Positions 44,520 to 51,899 of a stretch of DNA of 64,000 nt are shown here, piece after piece (within the stretch, counting starts at the first letter, position 1; the number at the start of each line of letters is the position of its first letter). The stretch is taken from the NCBI GenBank assembly GCA_934778215.1, contig CAKVOE010000003.1, forward strand, positions 10,903 through 74,902. Reading direction: 5' to 3'. The notes below the pieces were generated by a model. That model did not search any database and was not told the origin of the DNA. It saw nothing but the letters and a program-made list of their open reading frames with translations. A program made the position numbers and the translations under genes. This DNA comes from an uncultured Clostridia bacterium (GTDB lineage: Bacteria; Bacillota; Clostridia; Christensenellales; UBA1242).

Positions 44520-44633
44520 TTAAAACTTTTTCAAAAGTCTTTTTTTCTCAATATATTCGTCTAATCTTTCATCAAGTTCTGCAAGCGTTGCCTGATCCAA
44601 TTTTTTCTGACTAAACTTTAACTCATCTTCCAT
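44520..44633 (-). CDS. Small charged helical protein, 37 aa
   Basis: ATG at 44633 with AAGGGATG as ribosome site. The product has alternating Glu/Lys/Leu pattern of one amphipathic helix (S-Q-K-K-L-D-Q...L-A-E-L-D-E-R-L-D-E). The S-Q-x-x-L-D element recalls Spo0E-like proteins, but it is too short to assign. The next gene on this strand starts 68 bases further. No homology can be tested by eye. Confidence 0.5.
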   Translation of the reverse strand: MEDELKFSQKKLDQATLAELDERLDEYIEKKRLLKKF

Positions 44634-44773
44634 ATCCACATCCCTTTATATTTTTTAAACCTTATTTTTTTGCGTTTTACACATTATACAATTAATTTAT
44701 GACACCAGTCACCCACTTTACCACATTTCACAAAAATTTCTGCACAAAATTTTATGCGTTTTGTCTTTTTTAT

Positions 44774-44801
44774 TTGCACTACAATTATTGTATGATATAA
44801 T
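44774..44801 (+). promoter_or_regulatory. Promoter for desulfoferrodoxin with possible operator
   Basis: TTGCAC (44774-44779), 16-base spacer, TATAAT (44796-44801). The region AATTAT...ATAATT around the spacer is an imperfect palindrome somewhat like a PerR site; that part is tentative. Confidence 0.55.
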
Positions 44802-44809
44802 TTTATCGA

Positions 44810-44853
44810 GGTTGCAACAAATCCAACCCCAACCACATTTAACTTTTGCAACC
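44810..44853 (+). promoter_or_regulatory. Inverted repeat in the desulfoferrodoxin leader RNA
   Basis: GGTTGCAA (44810-44817) and TTGCAACC (44846-44853), a perfect 8-bp pair separated by 28 bases, begins about at the predicted transcription start and ends 11 bases before AAAGGAG. May fold the whole 5' leader. Confidence 0.45.
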
Positions 44854-44875
44854 AAAATTTTAAAGGAGAAAAATT

Positions 44876-45250
44876 ATGGAACAAAATTTTTATTATTGCC
44901 GACATTGCGGAAACATAATTGCAAAGGTAAATGACAGCGGAGTAAAAGTAACTTGTTGCGGAGAACCTATGGAAATACTTACACCAAACACAAACGATGG
45001 TGCAAAAGAAAAGCATGTACCAGTTTATTCGGTAAGATGTGGCAAGGTTAGCGTAAAAATTGGAGAGATTCCACACCCTATGACCAATGAACACAGAATA
45101 GAATGGGTAAAACTACAAACAAACAAAGGAAATCAATTTAAGCGCCTACTGCCTAATACCGAACCTACTTTAACCTTTTGCATAGAAAAAGACGAAAAGG
45201 TAGAAGCCGTTTTTGCTTACTGCAACCTTCATAGTTTATGGAAGGGCTAA
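44876..45250 (+). CDS. dfx: Desulfoferrodoxin / superoxide reductase
   Basis: 124 residues, two domains. The N-terminal desulforedoxin Fe site has C-R-H-C at 9-12 and C-C near 28-29. The superoxide-reductase Fe site has His in E-K-H-V-P-V, His residues in H-P-M-T-N-E-H, and Cys/His in Y-C-N-L-H-S-L-W. It reduces superoxide to peroxide without making oxygen, typical for anaerobes. AAAGGAG precedes the ATG; a terminator follows. Confidence 0.95.
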   Translation: MEQNFYYCRHCGNIIAKVNDSGVKVTCCGEPMEILTPNTNDGAKEKHVPVYSVRCGKVSVKIGEIPHPMTNEHRIEWVKLQTNKGNQFKRLLPNTEPTLTFCIEKDEKVEAVFAYCNLHSLWKG

Positions 45251-45316
45251 ACCCTTACCCCGCATCAAACATTTTATGTTTTGCATATTTTTAACTTCAA
45301 CAAAATAATAATGGCC

Positions 45317-45347
45317 AAAGAGCGTCAACTATATTTGACGCTCTTTT
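45317..45347 (+). terminator. Terminator after desulfoferrodoxin
   Basis: AAAGAGCGTCAA/TTTGACGCTCTTT stem followed by TTTTTG on the plus strand. Confidence 0.85.
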
Positions 45348-45360
45348 TGAAACAAAAAGC

Positions 45361-45425
45361 CAAAAATCAGACCCATGACCCCGCTTGTACCAAGCCGAAC
45401 GCTTTACCGACTGAGCCTTGGCGAA
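45361..45425 (-). pseudogene. tRNA-Thr-derived repeat, copy 3 (most decayed)
   Basis: Keeps the D-loop C-A-G-T-C-G-G and the T-arm GGGTCTGATT-like core of the tRNA-Thr at 45712-45787, but lacks the 3' GCTCCA end. It shares the altered 5' GCCTTCGCCAAGGC segment with copies 1 and 2. Confidence 0.6.
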
Positions 45426-45463
45426 GGCGGTAAAAAAAACACCACTTATATGATGTTTTTGCT

Positions 45464-45540
45464 TGGAGCCCAAAGACGAAAATCGGACCCGTGACCCCGC
45501 TTGTACCTTGGCGGTGATCTACCGACTGAGCCTTGGCGAA
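45464..45540 (-). pseudogene. tRNA-Thr-derived repeat, copy 2
   Basis: Spaced 124 bases from copy 1. It retains D loop, T loop (GGGTCCGATT) and a CCA end, but the 5' acceptor is replaced by a self-pairing GCCTT-CGCC-AAGGC and the anticodon arm is changed (ACCGCCAAGGTACAAGCGGG). A hairpin with a T run (45427-45460) follows it on the minus strand. Confidence 0.65.
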
Positions 45541-45587
45541 GGCGGAACAATAAAAGCACCAACCCTTTAGTCTAGTGCTTTTAATTC

Positions 45588-45664
45588 TGGAGCTCAAAGA
45601 CGAAAATCAGACCCGTGACCCCGCTTGTACCTTGGCGGTACTCTCCCGACTGAGCCTTGGCGAA
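45588..45664 (-). pseudogene. tRNA-Thr-derived repeat, copy 1
   Basis: Spaced 124 bases from the true tRNA-Thr. Same altered acceptor and anticodon arms as copy 2, with CCA end kept. Followed by a hairpin AAAGCAC/GTGCTTT with T run (45552-45582). Unlikely to work as a tRNA because acceptor pairing is lost. Confidence 0.65.
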
Positions 45665-45670
45665 GGCGGA

Positions 45671-45706
45671 ATAACAAAAGCACCAATCTTTTGTTTTGGT
45701 GCTTTC
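45671..45706 (-). terminator. Terminator after tRNA-Thr
   Basis: Minus strand AAAGCACCAA/TTGGTGCTTT with an 8-10 base loop, then TTGTTATT; duplicated in altered form after each tRNA-like copy. Confidence 0.75.
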
Positions 45707-45711
45707 AATTC

Positions 45712-45787
45712 TGGAGCTGATGACGGGAATCGGACCCGTGACCTCCGCCTTACCAAGGCGGTGCTCTACCGACTGAGCCACATCAGC
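45712..45787 (-). tRNA. tRNA-Thr (anticodon GGT)
   Basis: Acceptor GCTGATG pairs with CATCAGC, discriminator T, encoded CCA; anticodon stem CCGCC/GGCGG with loop TTGGTAA, GGT at 45752-45754 (minus strand); T loop GGGTCCGATTCCC. A GCACGA-TTAC-TCGTGC hairpin (45793-45808) lies just upstream of the 5' end. Confidence 0.95.
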
Positions 45788-45933
45788 ATATCGCACGATT
45801 ACTCGTGCTACAATATAATGACATTTAATTTGCTTAATGCAAACTCAAAACCTTACCAAGACTTTGATTAATATCACTTTACTAAGTATATAATAATTTA
45901 TTTATTTTGTCAATCACTTTATTAAAACTATTT

Positions 45934-46719
45934 TTATTTTTGGCAAAGAATATGAACCCTTTCAACATCATCATCTTCATTACGCTTATCAAAATTTATG
46001 TCTATAAAATCTATTTTAGAAAAGCCAACCTCTTCTAATGCCTTTTTTACTGCGCTGGTAGGAAATCCCGTTTCTATCATTTTGTCGGCAGTTTTTCGGT
46101 AAAGCGACTCATTCTCTCTAATGTAATAAACCTCGTCCATTATACATACGCCGTCTTCATTTGCAACCTTCTGCACATAGTCTAGCGTATAATCTTGCTC
46201 AAAGATAACCTTTTCCCAAGTGTTCATAGTCTTTTCGCTATAAAAGTCAAAAAGCAATCTTCCGCCTTCGTTTAAATGGTTAAAGCAGACCTTAAAAAAT
46301 TCTACCCATTCTTCAAATTTTAAAAACATATTAATAACATCGTGGTTGCAGGTAATTAAATCAAACTTTCTTTTTAGGTCAAAGGTATATAACTTATTTA
46401 CCTTTTTGAAGGTAATTTTTGGATACTTTGCTCTAACATAATCCAAATACCCTTCTGCATTATCTACGCCAACGCAATCTTTAATAAAGGTGTTGCAAAC
46501 ATTTAAAAACTCACCCGAACCTGAGCACACATCTAAAACGCTATCTATTTTGACACCATTATCAAAGAACTTCTTTTTTAGATTGTTGGCAACCTTAAAA
46601 GAAAAATACCCTTGCCTTCTGCTCCACGCCTCAGCATACCAAACATCAAACTTAAATTGGTTGCCACTTTTAATTTCTGCAGAGTTTAAATTTTTTTCAA
46701 AATTGTTTTTTATTTCCAT
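45934..46719 (-). CDS. Class I SAM-dependent methyltransferase
   Basis: 261 residues with the Rossmann motif I V-L-D-V-C-S-G-S-G near residue 63, motif II V-G-V-D-N-A-E-G near 85, and motif IV-like D-L-I-T-C-N-H-D-V-I near 118. The G-x-G-x-G loop is C-S-G-S-G. Substrate unknown; the later part with F-D-F-Y-S-E-K resembles small-molecule or tRNA-type methyltransferases of the UbiE/ubiquinone-like group. AGGAG precedes the ATG. Single gene upstream of tRNA-Thr on the same strand. Confidence 0.85.
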   Translation of the reverse strand: MEIKNNFEKNLNSAEIKSGNQFKFDVWYAEAWSRRQGYFSFKVANNLKKKFFDNGVKIDSVLDVCSGSGEFLNVCNTFIKDCVGVDNAEGYLDYVRAKYPKITFKKVNKLYTFDLKRKFDLITCNHDVINMFLKFEEWVEFFKVCFNHLNEGGRLLFDFYSEKTMNTWEKVIFEQDYTLDYVQKVANEDGVCIMDEVYYIRENESLYRKTADKMIETGFPTSAVKKALEEVGFSKIDFIDINFDKRNEDDDVERVHILCQK

Positions 46720-47030
46720 TTTCTCACTCCTAATTATCTAGTTATAGTATAGTAAAATTTTGCAAAACTGTCAAATATAATTTGCGTTAAATTAATTAAA
46801 ATTATTGCGAATTTTTTTTAGCAAAACAAACTCAAAAAATACATTAATTTTTAAAAATTTTTAAGTTTTTATAATATTGTAAGACAAAATTAGGCAAAAA
46901 TTACACCCTTTTTGACACCATTTGGCTTGCTCGAAAAATTGCTCGACCGTTAAAACAGCCTCGCTGATGGGGTTATAAAAATTTTTATTTTAAACAAAAA
47001 ACTCTGTCTTTAAAACAGAGTTTTTATAAA
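46720..47030. other. Intergenic region with a GC-richer island
   Basis: About 310 bases. Apart from the terminator at its end, the only notable part is 46910-46970, richer in G and C than its surroundings, with a direct repeat TTGCTCGA (46928-46935 and about 46940-46947). On the minus strand it can be read as about 35 codons without a start; it may be the relic of a gene. No RNA family is recognised. Confidence 0.4.
46996..47025 (-). terminator. Terminator after the ABC exporter genes
   Basis: AAAAACTCTGT/ACAGAGTTTTT stem with a 7-8 base loop; T run on both strands; overlaps the gap after the exporter stop. Confidence 0.8.
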
Positions 47031-48959
47031 TTATTCAAGTTCAAATGCTCCGGTATACAACTGGTAATATCTACCTTTTTTGTTTATTAATTCTTCGTGA
47101 CTACCCATTTCCAAAATCTCTCCATTATCTAGTACAATAATTTTATCACTGTTTTGAATGGTGCTAAGTCTGTGTGCAATTACAAAAACCGTTCGTCCTT
47201 TCATTAATGCGTCCATACCCGCTTGCACAATCGCTTCCGTTCTAGTATCAATACTAGATGTTGCTTCGTCCAAAATCATAACAGGGGCATTTGCAACAGC
47301 AGCCCTTGCAATGCTAATAAGTTGGCGTTGTCCTTGCGAAAGGTTTGCTCCGTCATTAACCAATTGGGTATTATATCCATTTGGTAGTTTTGTAATAAAG
47401 TCATGTGCATTTGCAAGTTTTGATGCTTCTATACACATTTCATCTGTTGCAGACAAATTACCATATCTAATGTTATCCATTATACTACCACTAAACAAGT
47501 TGGTGTCTTGCAAAACCATACCAAGAGATTTTCTTAAATCTTCCTTTTTAATTTTTGTGATATTAATGCCGTCATATCTAATTTTTCCACCTTGAATATC
47601 ATAAAACCTATTAAGCAAATTTGCGATTGTCGTTTTTCCGGCACCTGTTGCACCAACTAATGCAACCTTTTCGCCCGCTTCTGCAATTACGCTAATATTT
47701 TTTAGAACCATCTTGTTTGATGTATATCCAAAGGTTACATTTTCTAGCTCAATTCTGCCATTTAAGTCGGTATAGGTAAGCCTTCCATCTTTGTGCAAAT
47801 GTTTCCACGCCCACTTGTTGGAGTTATAGTCAACTTCTCTAATTTTACCTACTTCGTCCCTTTCAATATTTACCAAAGTTACATAGCCAGCGTCTTTTTC
47901 TTCTCCTTCATCTAAAAGAGTAAAAATTCTATCTGCCCCCGCAAGAGCCATTACAACATTGTTCATTTGCTGTGAAACCTGCGAAACATTCATTGTAAAA
48001 TTTTTGCTCATAGTTAAAAATGAAACTAATGTACCCGTAGAGATTACCGCTGTAACCCCAACAATTGTTATATTTGGCACTTTTAGAGCAATTAACGCCC
48101 CACCTATAAAGGCTATTAAAACATATACAATGTTACCAATGTTTCCCACAATCGGCATTAAAATATTGGCAAATTTATTAGCACTTCTACTATCTTCAAA
48201 AAGTTGTTGATTTAGTTTATTAAAATCTTCAATTGCCTCATCTTCGTGGTTAAACACCTTTACTACCTTTTGACCATTCATCATCTCTTCAATAAAGCCT
48301 TCACATGTTGCAATTGACTTTTGTTGTTTTACAAAATATTTTGCACTGTTTCCGCCAATTTTTTTGACTATCAAAAGCATAAAAATTACAGATAAAAAAA
48401 CTACCAAGGTAAGCCACAAACTAAATGTACACATAATTGATACCAGCACAACTATGGTTATTGCAGAACTTATTAGGTTTGGTAACGACTGTCCAATTGC
48501 CTGCCTTAAATTATCTACATCGTTTGTATAATAACTCATAATGTCGCCATGAGCGTGTGTGTCAAAATAACTTATTGGCAACTTTTCCATTTTGTCAAAG
48601 CATTTTTTTCGAATACTTGCCAAAAAGCCTTGTGTAATTTTTGCACCCAATTGCGTATAAATCGCCATTGACACAATAGCCAATGCATATATACTGCCAA
48701 GCGTTATAATAATTTTAATAAATTCAGCCTTAACCGAATCTAGCCCGCCCGTAAGTGCGGGAGTTATTACATTATCTATAATCCTTCTTAAAAAGATACT
48801 AGACACCGACCCCGCTATTGCAGAAATTATTAAGCATACCACAACTACTAGCATCTGCCACTTATATTCGCTAAAAAGCATTTTTAGAAGCCTTTTTAGA
48901 GTCCCTTTTTTTACTTTTGGTTTTGCGCCAAAATTTCGGCGATGACCCATTCCTGCCAT
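47031..48959 (-). CDS. ABC exporter half-transporter with complete catalytic site
   Basis: 642 residues: six membrane helices in the first 340 residues, then an ATPase domain with Walker A G-A-T-G-A-G-K-T-T, signature N-L-S-Q-G-Q (first G of LSGGQ replaced by Q), Walker B V-M-I-L-D-E-A-T-S and switch His in I-A-H-R-L-S-T. A linker of about 40 residues (W-A-W-K-H-L-H) before the ATPase is longer than usual. Together with the preceding gene it forms a heterodimeric multidrug or peptide exporter of the BmrCD/LmrCD type. The ATG overlaps the stop of its partner. Confidence 0.93.
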   Translation of the reverse strand: MAGMGHRRNFGAKPKVKKGTLKRLLKMLFSEYKWQMLVVVVCLIISAIAGSVSSIFLRRIIDNVITPALTGGLDSVKAEFIKIIITLGSIYALAIVSMAIYTQLGAKITQGFLASIRKKCFDKMEKLPISYFDTHAHGDIMSYYTNDVDNLRQAIGQSLPNLISSAITIVVLVSIMCTFSLWLTLVVFLSVIFMLLIVKKIGGNSAKYFVKQQKSIATCEGFIEEMMNGQKVVKVFNHEDEAIEDFNKLNQQLFEDSRSANKFANILMPIVGNIGNIVYVLIAFIGGALIALKVPNITIVGVTAVISTGTLVSFLTMSKNFTMNVSQVSQQMNNVVMALAGADRIFTLLDEGEEKDAGYVTLVNIERDEVGKIREVDYNSNKWAWKHLHKDGRLTYTDLNGRIELENVTFGYTSNKMVLKNISVIAEAGEKVALVGATGAGKTTIANLLNRFYDIQGGKIRYDGINITKIKKEDLRKSLGMVLQDTNLFSGSIMDNIRYGNLSATDEMCIEASKLANAHDFITKLPNGYNTQLVNDGANLSQGQRQLISIARAAVANAPVMILDEATSSIDTRTEAIVQAGMDALMKGRTVFVIAHRLSTIQNSDKIIVLDNGEILEMGSHEELINKKGRYYQLYTGAFELE

Positions 48960-50698
48960 TAGTTGTCACCCCCTATTTTATTTTGTATATTATAAATTTC
49001 ACGATAAATATCATTTGACTTTTTTAATTCTTCGCTTGTACCCACACCAACAATCTTACCGCCATTTAAAACCACAATTTTATCAGCGTCTTCAATGGAC
49101 GATATTCTTTGTGCAATAATAATTTTTGTTACATCTGGTGCTTCGGTTTTTAGCCCCGCCCTAATTAGTGCGTCCGTTTTTGTATCTACGGCACTGGTAC
49201 TGTCATCAAAAATTAATACTTTTGGATTTTTTAGCAACGCTCTTGCTATGCAAAGCCTTTGTTTTTGACCGCCCGAAAGGTTAGCTCCACCCTGCTCAAT
49301 AAAGGTGTCATACCCCTTTTCAAACTTTGAAATATATTCGTCTGCCTGCGAAATTTTGCAAACTCTCTTCATCTCTTCGTCACTAGCATCGCCTTTGCCC
49401 CAACGCAAGTTTTCTTTTATGGTACCGCTAAAAAGTATGTTTTTTTGAAGCACAACCGATACATTATCTCTAAGGGTAACGAGGTCATAATTTTTAACAT
49501 TGTTGCCCCCAACCAAAAGTTCTCCGCAAGACACATCATAAAGCCTAGAAATTAAATTTACTAGCGTAGTTTTGCTACTACCAGTTTCGCCAATTATTCC
49601 TACCGTTTCGCCCGAGTTAATTTTTAAATTTATATCACTTAGCACATTGTTTTCGCCTGATGATTTATACTTAAATGATACATTTTTAAATTCTATATCG
49701 CCGTTTTTTACTTCGTATATTGGATTTTTAGGATTTTCAATATCGGGAACCTCATCTAGCACTTCTACAATTCTCTTTGCACTGGCAATACTCATTGTAA
49801 CCATTACAAATATCATAGACAGCATCATAAGGTTTGAAAGGATTTGCCCACTATAAACAAACAAACTAGAAAGTTGCCCTACATTTAACGCTGTGGCACC
49901 GCTCTCAACAATAATTTTTGCACCCAAGTAGCAAATAGCAAGCATTACACCAAACATTGCAAAATCCATAACCGGCCAGTTAAGAGCAACGATTTTTTCG
50001 GCTTTGGTAAAATCACTTTTTAGTTCATCTGTTTTGCTGTTAAACTTATCTATTTCGTAGTCTTCACAAACATAAGACTTTACACACCTTATACCCTTAA
50101 CGTTTTCTTGAATGCTGGCATTTAACTTATCATATTTTTTGAACACCTTATTAAATATCGGCATAGCAAAAAAGATAATTAATGCCATAGCAACCATCAT
50201 AATAGGCACAACAATTGCAAACAGCAACGCAATTTTTGGACTAATAAATATTACCATTGCAATCGAAAATATAAACATAAATGGCACTCTAACAGCAATT
50301 CTTATAATCATCATAAAGGCTTGCTGAACATTGTTTACATCGGTAGTTAGTCTTGTTACCAAACTACTAGACGAAAATTTATCTATATTAGAAAAAGAAA
50401 ATGTTTGAACCTTTGCATACAAATTTTCTCTCAAATTTTTGGCAAATCCGCAAGACGCCGTAGCACAAAACTTGCCACTCAAAACTCCAAAAAATAGCGA
50501 TAGCATTGCCATACCAATCAAAATTCCGCCATATAGCAATATTTGACCCAAATCTGCGCCCATCTCTATTACACTAATAAGTTTACTCATTATAAATGGT
50601 ATCAAACATTCAACCACAACTTCTAGTGCAACTGTAATGGGTGTTAATATTGTCTCCTTTTTATACTGACCTATATTTTTAGCCAATTTTTTAATCAT
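48959..50698 (-). CDS. ABC exporter half-transporter with degenerate site
   Basis: 579 residues, six membrane helices then an ATPase domain. Walker A is G-E-T-G-S-S-K-T-T, signature L-S-G-G-Q intact, but Walker B is V-L-I-F-D-D-S-T-S (Asp in place of catalytic Glu) and the switch residue is Gln (I-I-A-Q-R-I-S-S). These changes are the standard mark of the regulatory half of heterodimeric exporters, so the pair has one active and one degenerate ATP site. Substrate cannot be read from sequence. GGAAG precedes the ATG. Confidence 0.93.
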   Translation of the reverse strand: MIKKLAKNIGQYKKETILTPITVALEVVVECLIPFIMSKLISVIEMGADLGQILLYGGILIGMAMLSLFFGVLSGKFCATASCGFAKNLRENLYAKVQTFSFSNIDKFSSSSLVTRLTTDVNNVQQAFMMIIRIAVRVPFMFIFSIAMVIFISPKIALLFAIVVPIMMVAMALIIFFAMPIFNKVFKKYDKLNASIQENVKGIRCVKSYVCEDYEIDKFNSKTDELKSDFTKAEKIVALNWPVMDFAMFGVMLAICYLGAKIIVESGATALNVGQLSSLFVYSGQILSNLMMLSMIFVMVTMSIASAKRIVEVLDEVPDIENPKNPIYEVKNGDIEFKNVSFKYKSSGENNVLSDINLKINSGETVGIIGETGSSKTTLVNLISRLYDVSCGELLVGGNNVKNYDLVTLRDNVSVVLQKNILFSGTIKENLRWGKGDASDEEMKRVCKISQADEYISKFEKGYDTFIEQGGANLSGGQKQRLCIARALLKNPKVLIFDDSTSAVDTKTDALIRAGLKTEAPDVTKIIIAQRISSIEDADKIVVLNGGKIVGVGTSEELKKSNDIYREIYNIQNKIGGDN

Positions 50699-50933
50699 TT
50701 TTCACTTCCAAAAGAATTTTTTATCAACTTATACATTATATGATTTTATAATTTTAATGTCAAGTGGCGTAAAAAAGCTTTTGTTAAATTTTTATCACAT
50801 TTGCAGAGGTTTTAAAGCCTATTGTAATTTAATTAAGTTTACAAAATTATAGAGTTTAGGTAGTTTTTATGTTTGTAGTTTTTGCCTCTAATAATTTTTT
50901 GTGTAAAACCTTTACAAAAAAAATAGTTTGCAT

Positions 50934-50962
50934 AAAAAAAGTATAACAATTTGTGTTATACT
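50934..50962 (-). terminator. Terminator after recR
   Basis: GTATAACA/TGTTATAC with a 5-base loop and seven T on the minus strand. Confidence 0.85.
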
Positions 50963-50969
50963 CCTTATT

Positions 50970-51563
50970 TTACATATCTTTACGGTCATCTAATGCCTTA
51001 GATAGCGTTACCTCGTCAGCATACTCCAAATCTGACCCAATAGAAATTCCCTGTGCAAGCCTTGTAACCTTTATGCCCAACGGTTTTAAAAGCCTTGCTA
51101 TATACATGGCGGTTGCTTCACCCTCTACATCGGTATTGGTAGCCATTATAACCTCAGCAATATTATTTTCATTAATGCGTTTTAGCAACTCATTAATTCT
51201 TATATCATCTGGCCCTCTGCCCGACAACGGACTAATGGTGCCGTGCAAAACATGATACCCAATAGAATATCCCTTTACCTTAGAAATAACTGCAACATCT
51301 TTTGGTTCTGCAACCACACAAATAATATCGCTAGTAGTATTTTTGCAATGAGGGCAAATATCTTCATCGGCGTAATCGCCACATATTTCACAAAACTTAA
51401 CCTTAGATTTTACATCTAAAATACTCTCTGCAAACTCCCGAGCATCAGCCTCACTCATATCTATAACCGAATAAGCGTAACGCTGTGCCGTTTTGTTGCC
51501 CACTCCCGGCAACTTAGAAAAACTATTAATAAGTTTTCCAATAGGTTCTAGTGTGTATGCCAC
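50970..51563 (-). CDS. recR: Recombination mediator RecR
   Basis: 197 residues: N-terminal helix-hairpin-helix (L-P-G-V-G-N-K-T-A-Q), a C4 zinc finger (C-E-I-C...C-P-H-C), and a Toprim domain with I-C-V-V-A-E and D-V-E-G-E-A-T. It works with RecO/RecF at gaps. Start is GTG with a G-rich stretch upstream. Last gene of dnaX-ybaB-recR, a very common order. Confidence 0.96.
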   Translation of the reverse strand: MAYTLEPIGKLINSFSKLPGVGNKTAQRYAYSVIDMSEADAREFAESILDVKSKVKFCEICGDYADEDICPHCKNTTSDIICVVAEPKDVAVISKVKGYSIGYHVLHGTISPLSGRGPDDIRINELLKRINENNIAEVIMATNTDVEGEATAMYIARLLKPLGIKVTRLAQGISIGSDLEYADEVTLSKALDDRKDM

Positions 51564-51565
51564 AA

Positions 51566-51889
51566 TTACATTAAACCCCCAAATTTACCCATTTTATTTT
51601 GCTTAATATCTTTAATTTTGTCACTTGCGTCTTTAAGAGCAACAATAATCATATCTTCTAGCAATTCTACATCATCTGGGTCTACAATTTGCTTGTCTAT
51701 AGAAATACTTGTTACTTCATTTGCTCCATTCATACTAACCTTAATTAAGCCATTTTGAGCAACGCCCTCAACTTCGGTTTCTTCAACCTCTTGCTGAGCC
51801 TTTAATGCTTCTTCTTGCATCTTTTGTGCTTGACGCAAAAGTGCTTGCATATTAGGTTGTCCACCACCAAATTTTCCAAAATTTCCCAT
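51566..51889 (-). CDS. ybaB: Nucleoid-associated protein YbaB/EbfC
   Basis: 107 residues: glycine-rich N terminus (F-G-K-F-G-G-G), M-Q-A-L-L-R-Q-A-Q-K-M-Q-E helix and the conserved V-S-M-N-G-A/G-N-E-V beta segment. Binds DNA as a dimer. AGGAG precedes the ATG; the stop is two bases before recR. Confidence 0.95.
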   Translation of the reverse strand: MGNFGKFGGGQPNMQALLRQAQKMQEEALKAQQEVEETEVEGVAQNGLIKVSMNGANEVTSISIDKQIVDPDDVELLEDMIIVALKDASDKIKDIKQNKMGKFGGLM

Positions 51890-51899
51890 AATTTATCTC

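Noticed and set aside
44684..45094. 136-aa minus-strand ORF over desulfoferrodoxin
   Set aside because: Antisense of a firmly identified gene and its leader.
45361..45787. CRISPR array
   Set aside because: Repeat units are tRNA-derived, 116-124 bases apart, with terminators instead of spacers, and no cas genes.
45575..45871. 98-aa ORF on the plus strand across tRNA-Thr
   Set aside because: It is the antisense translation of tRNA-Thr and its repeats, a well-known source of false proteins.
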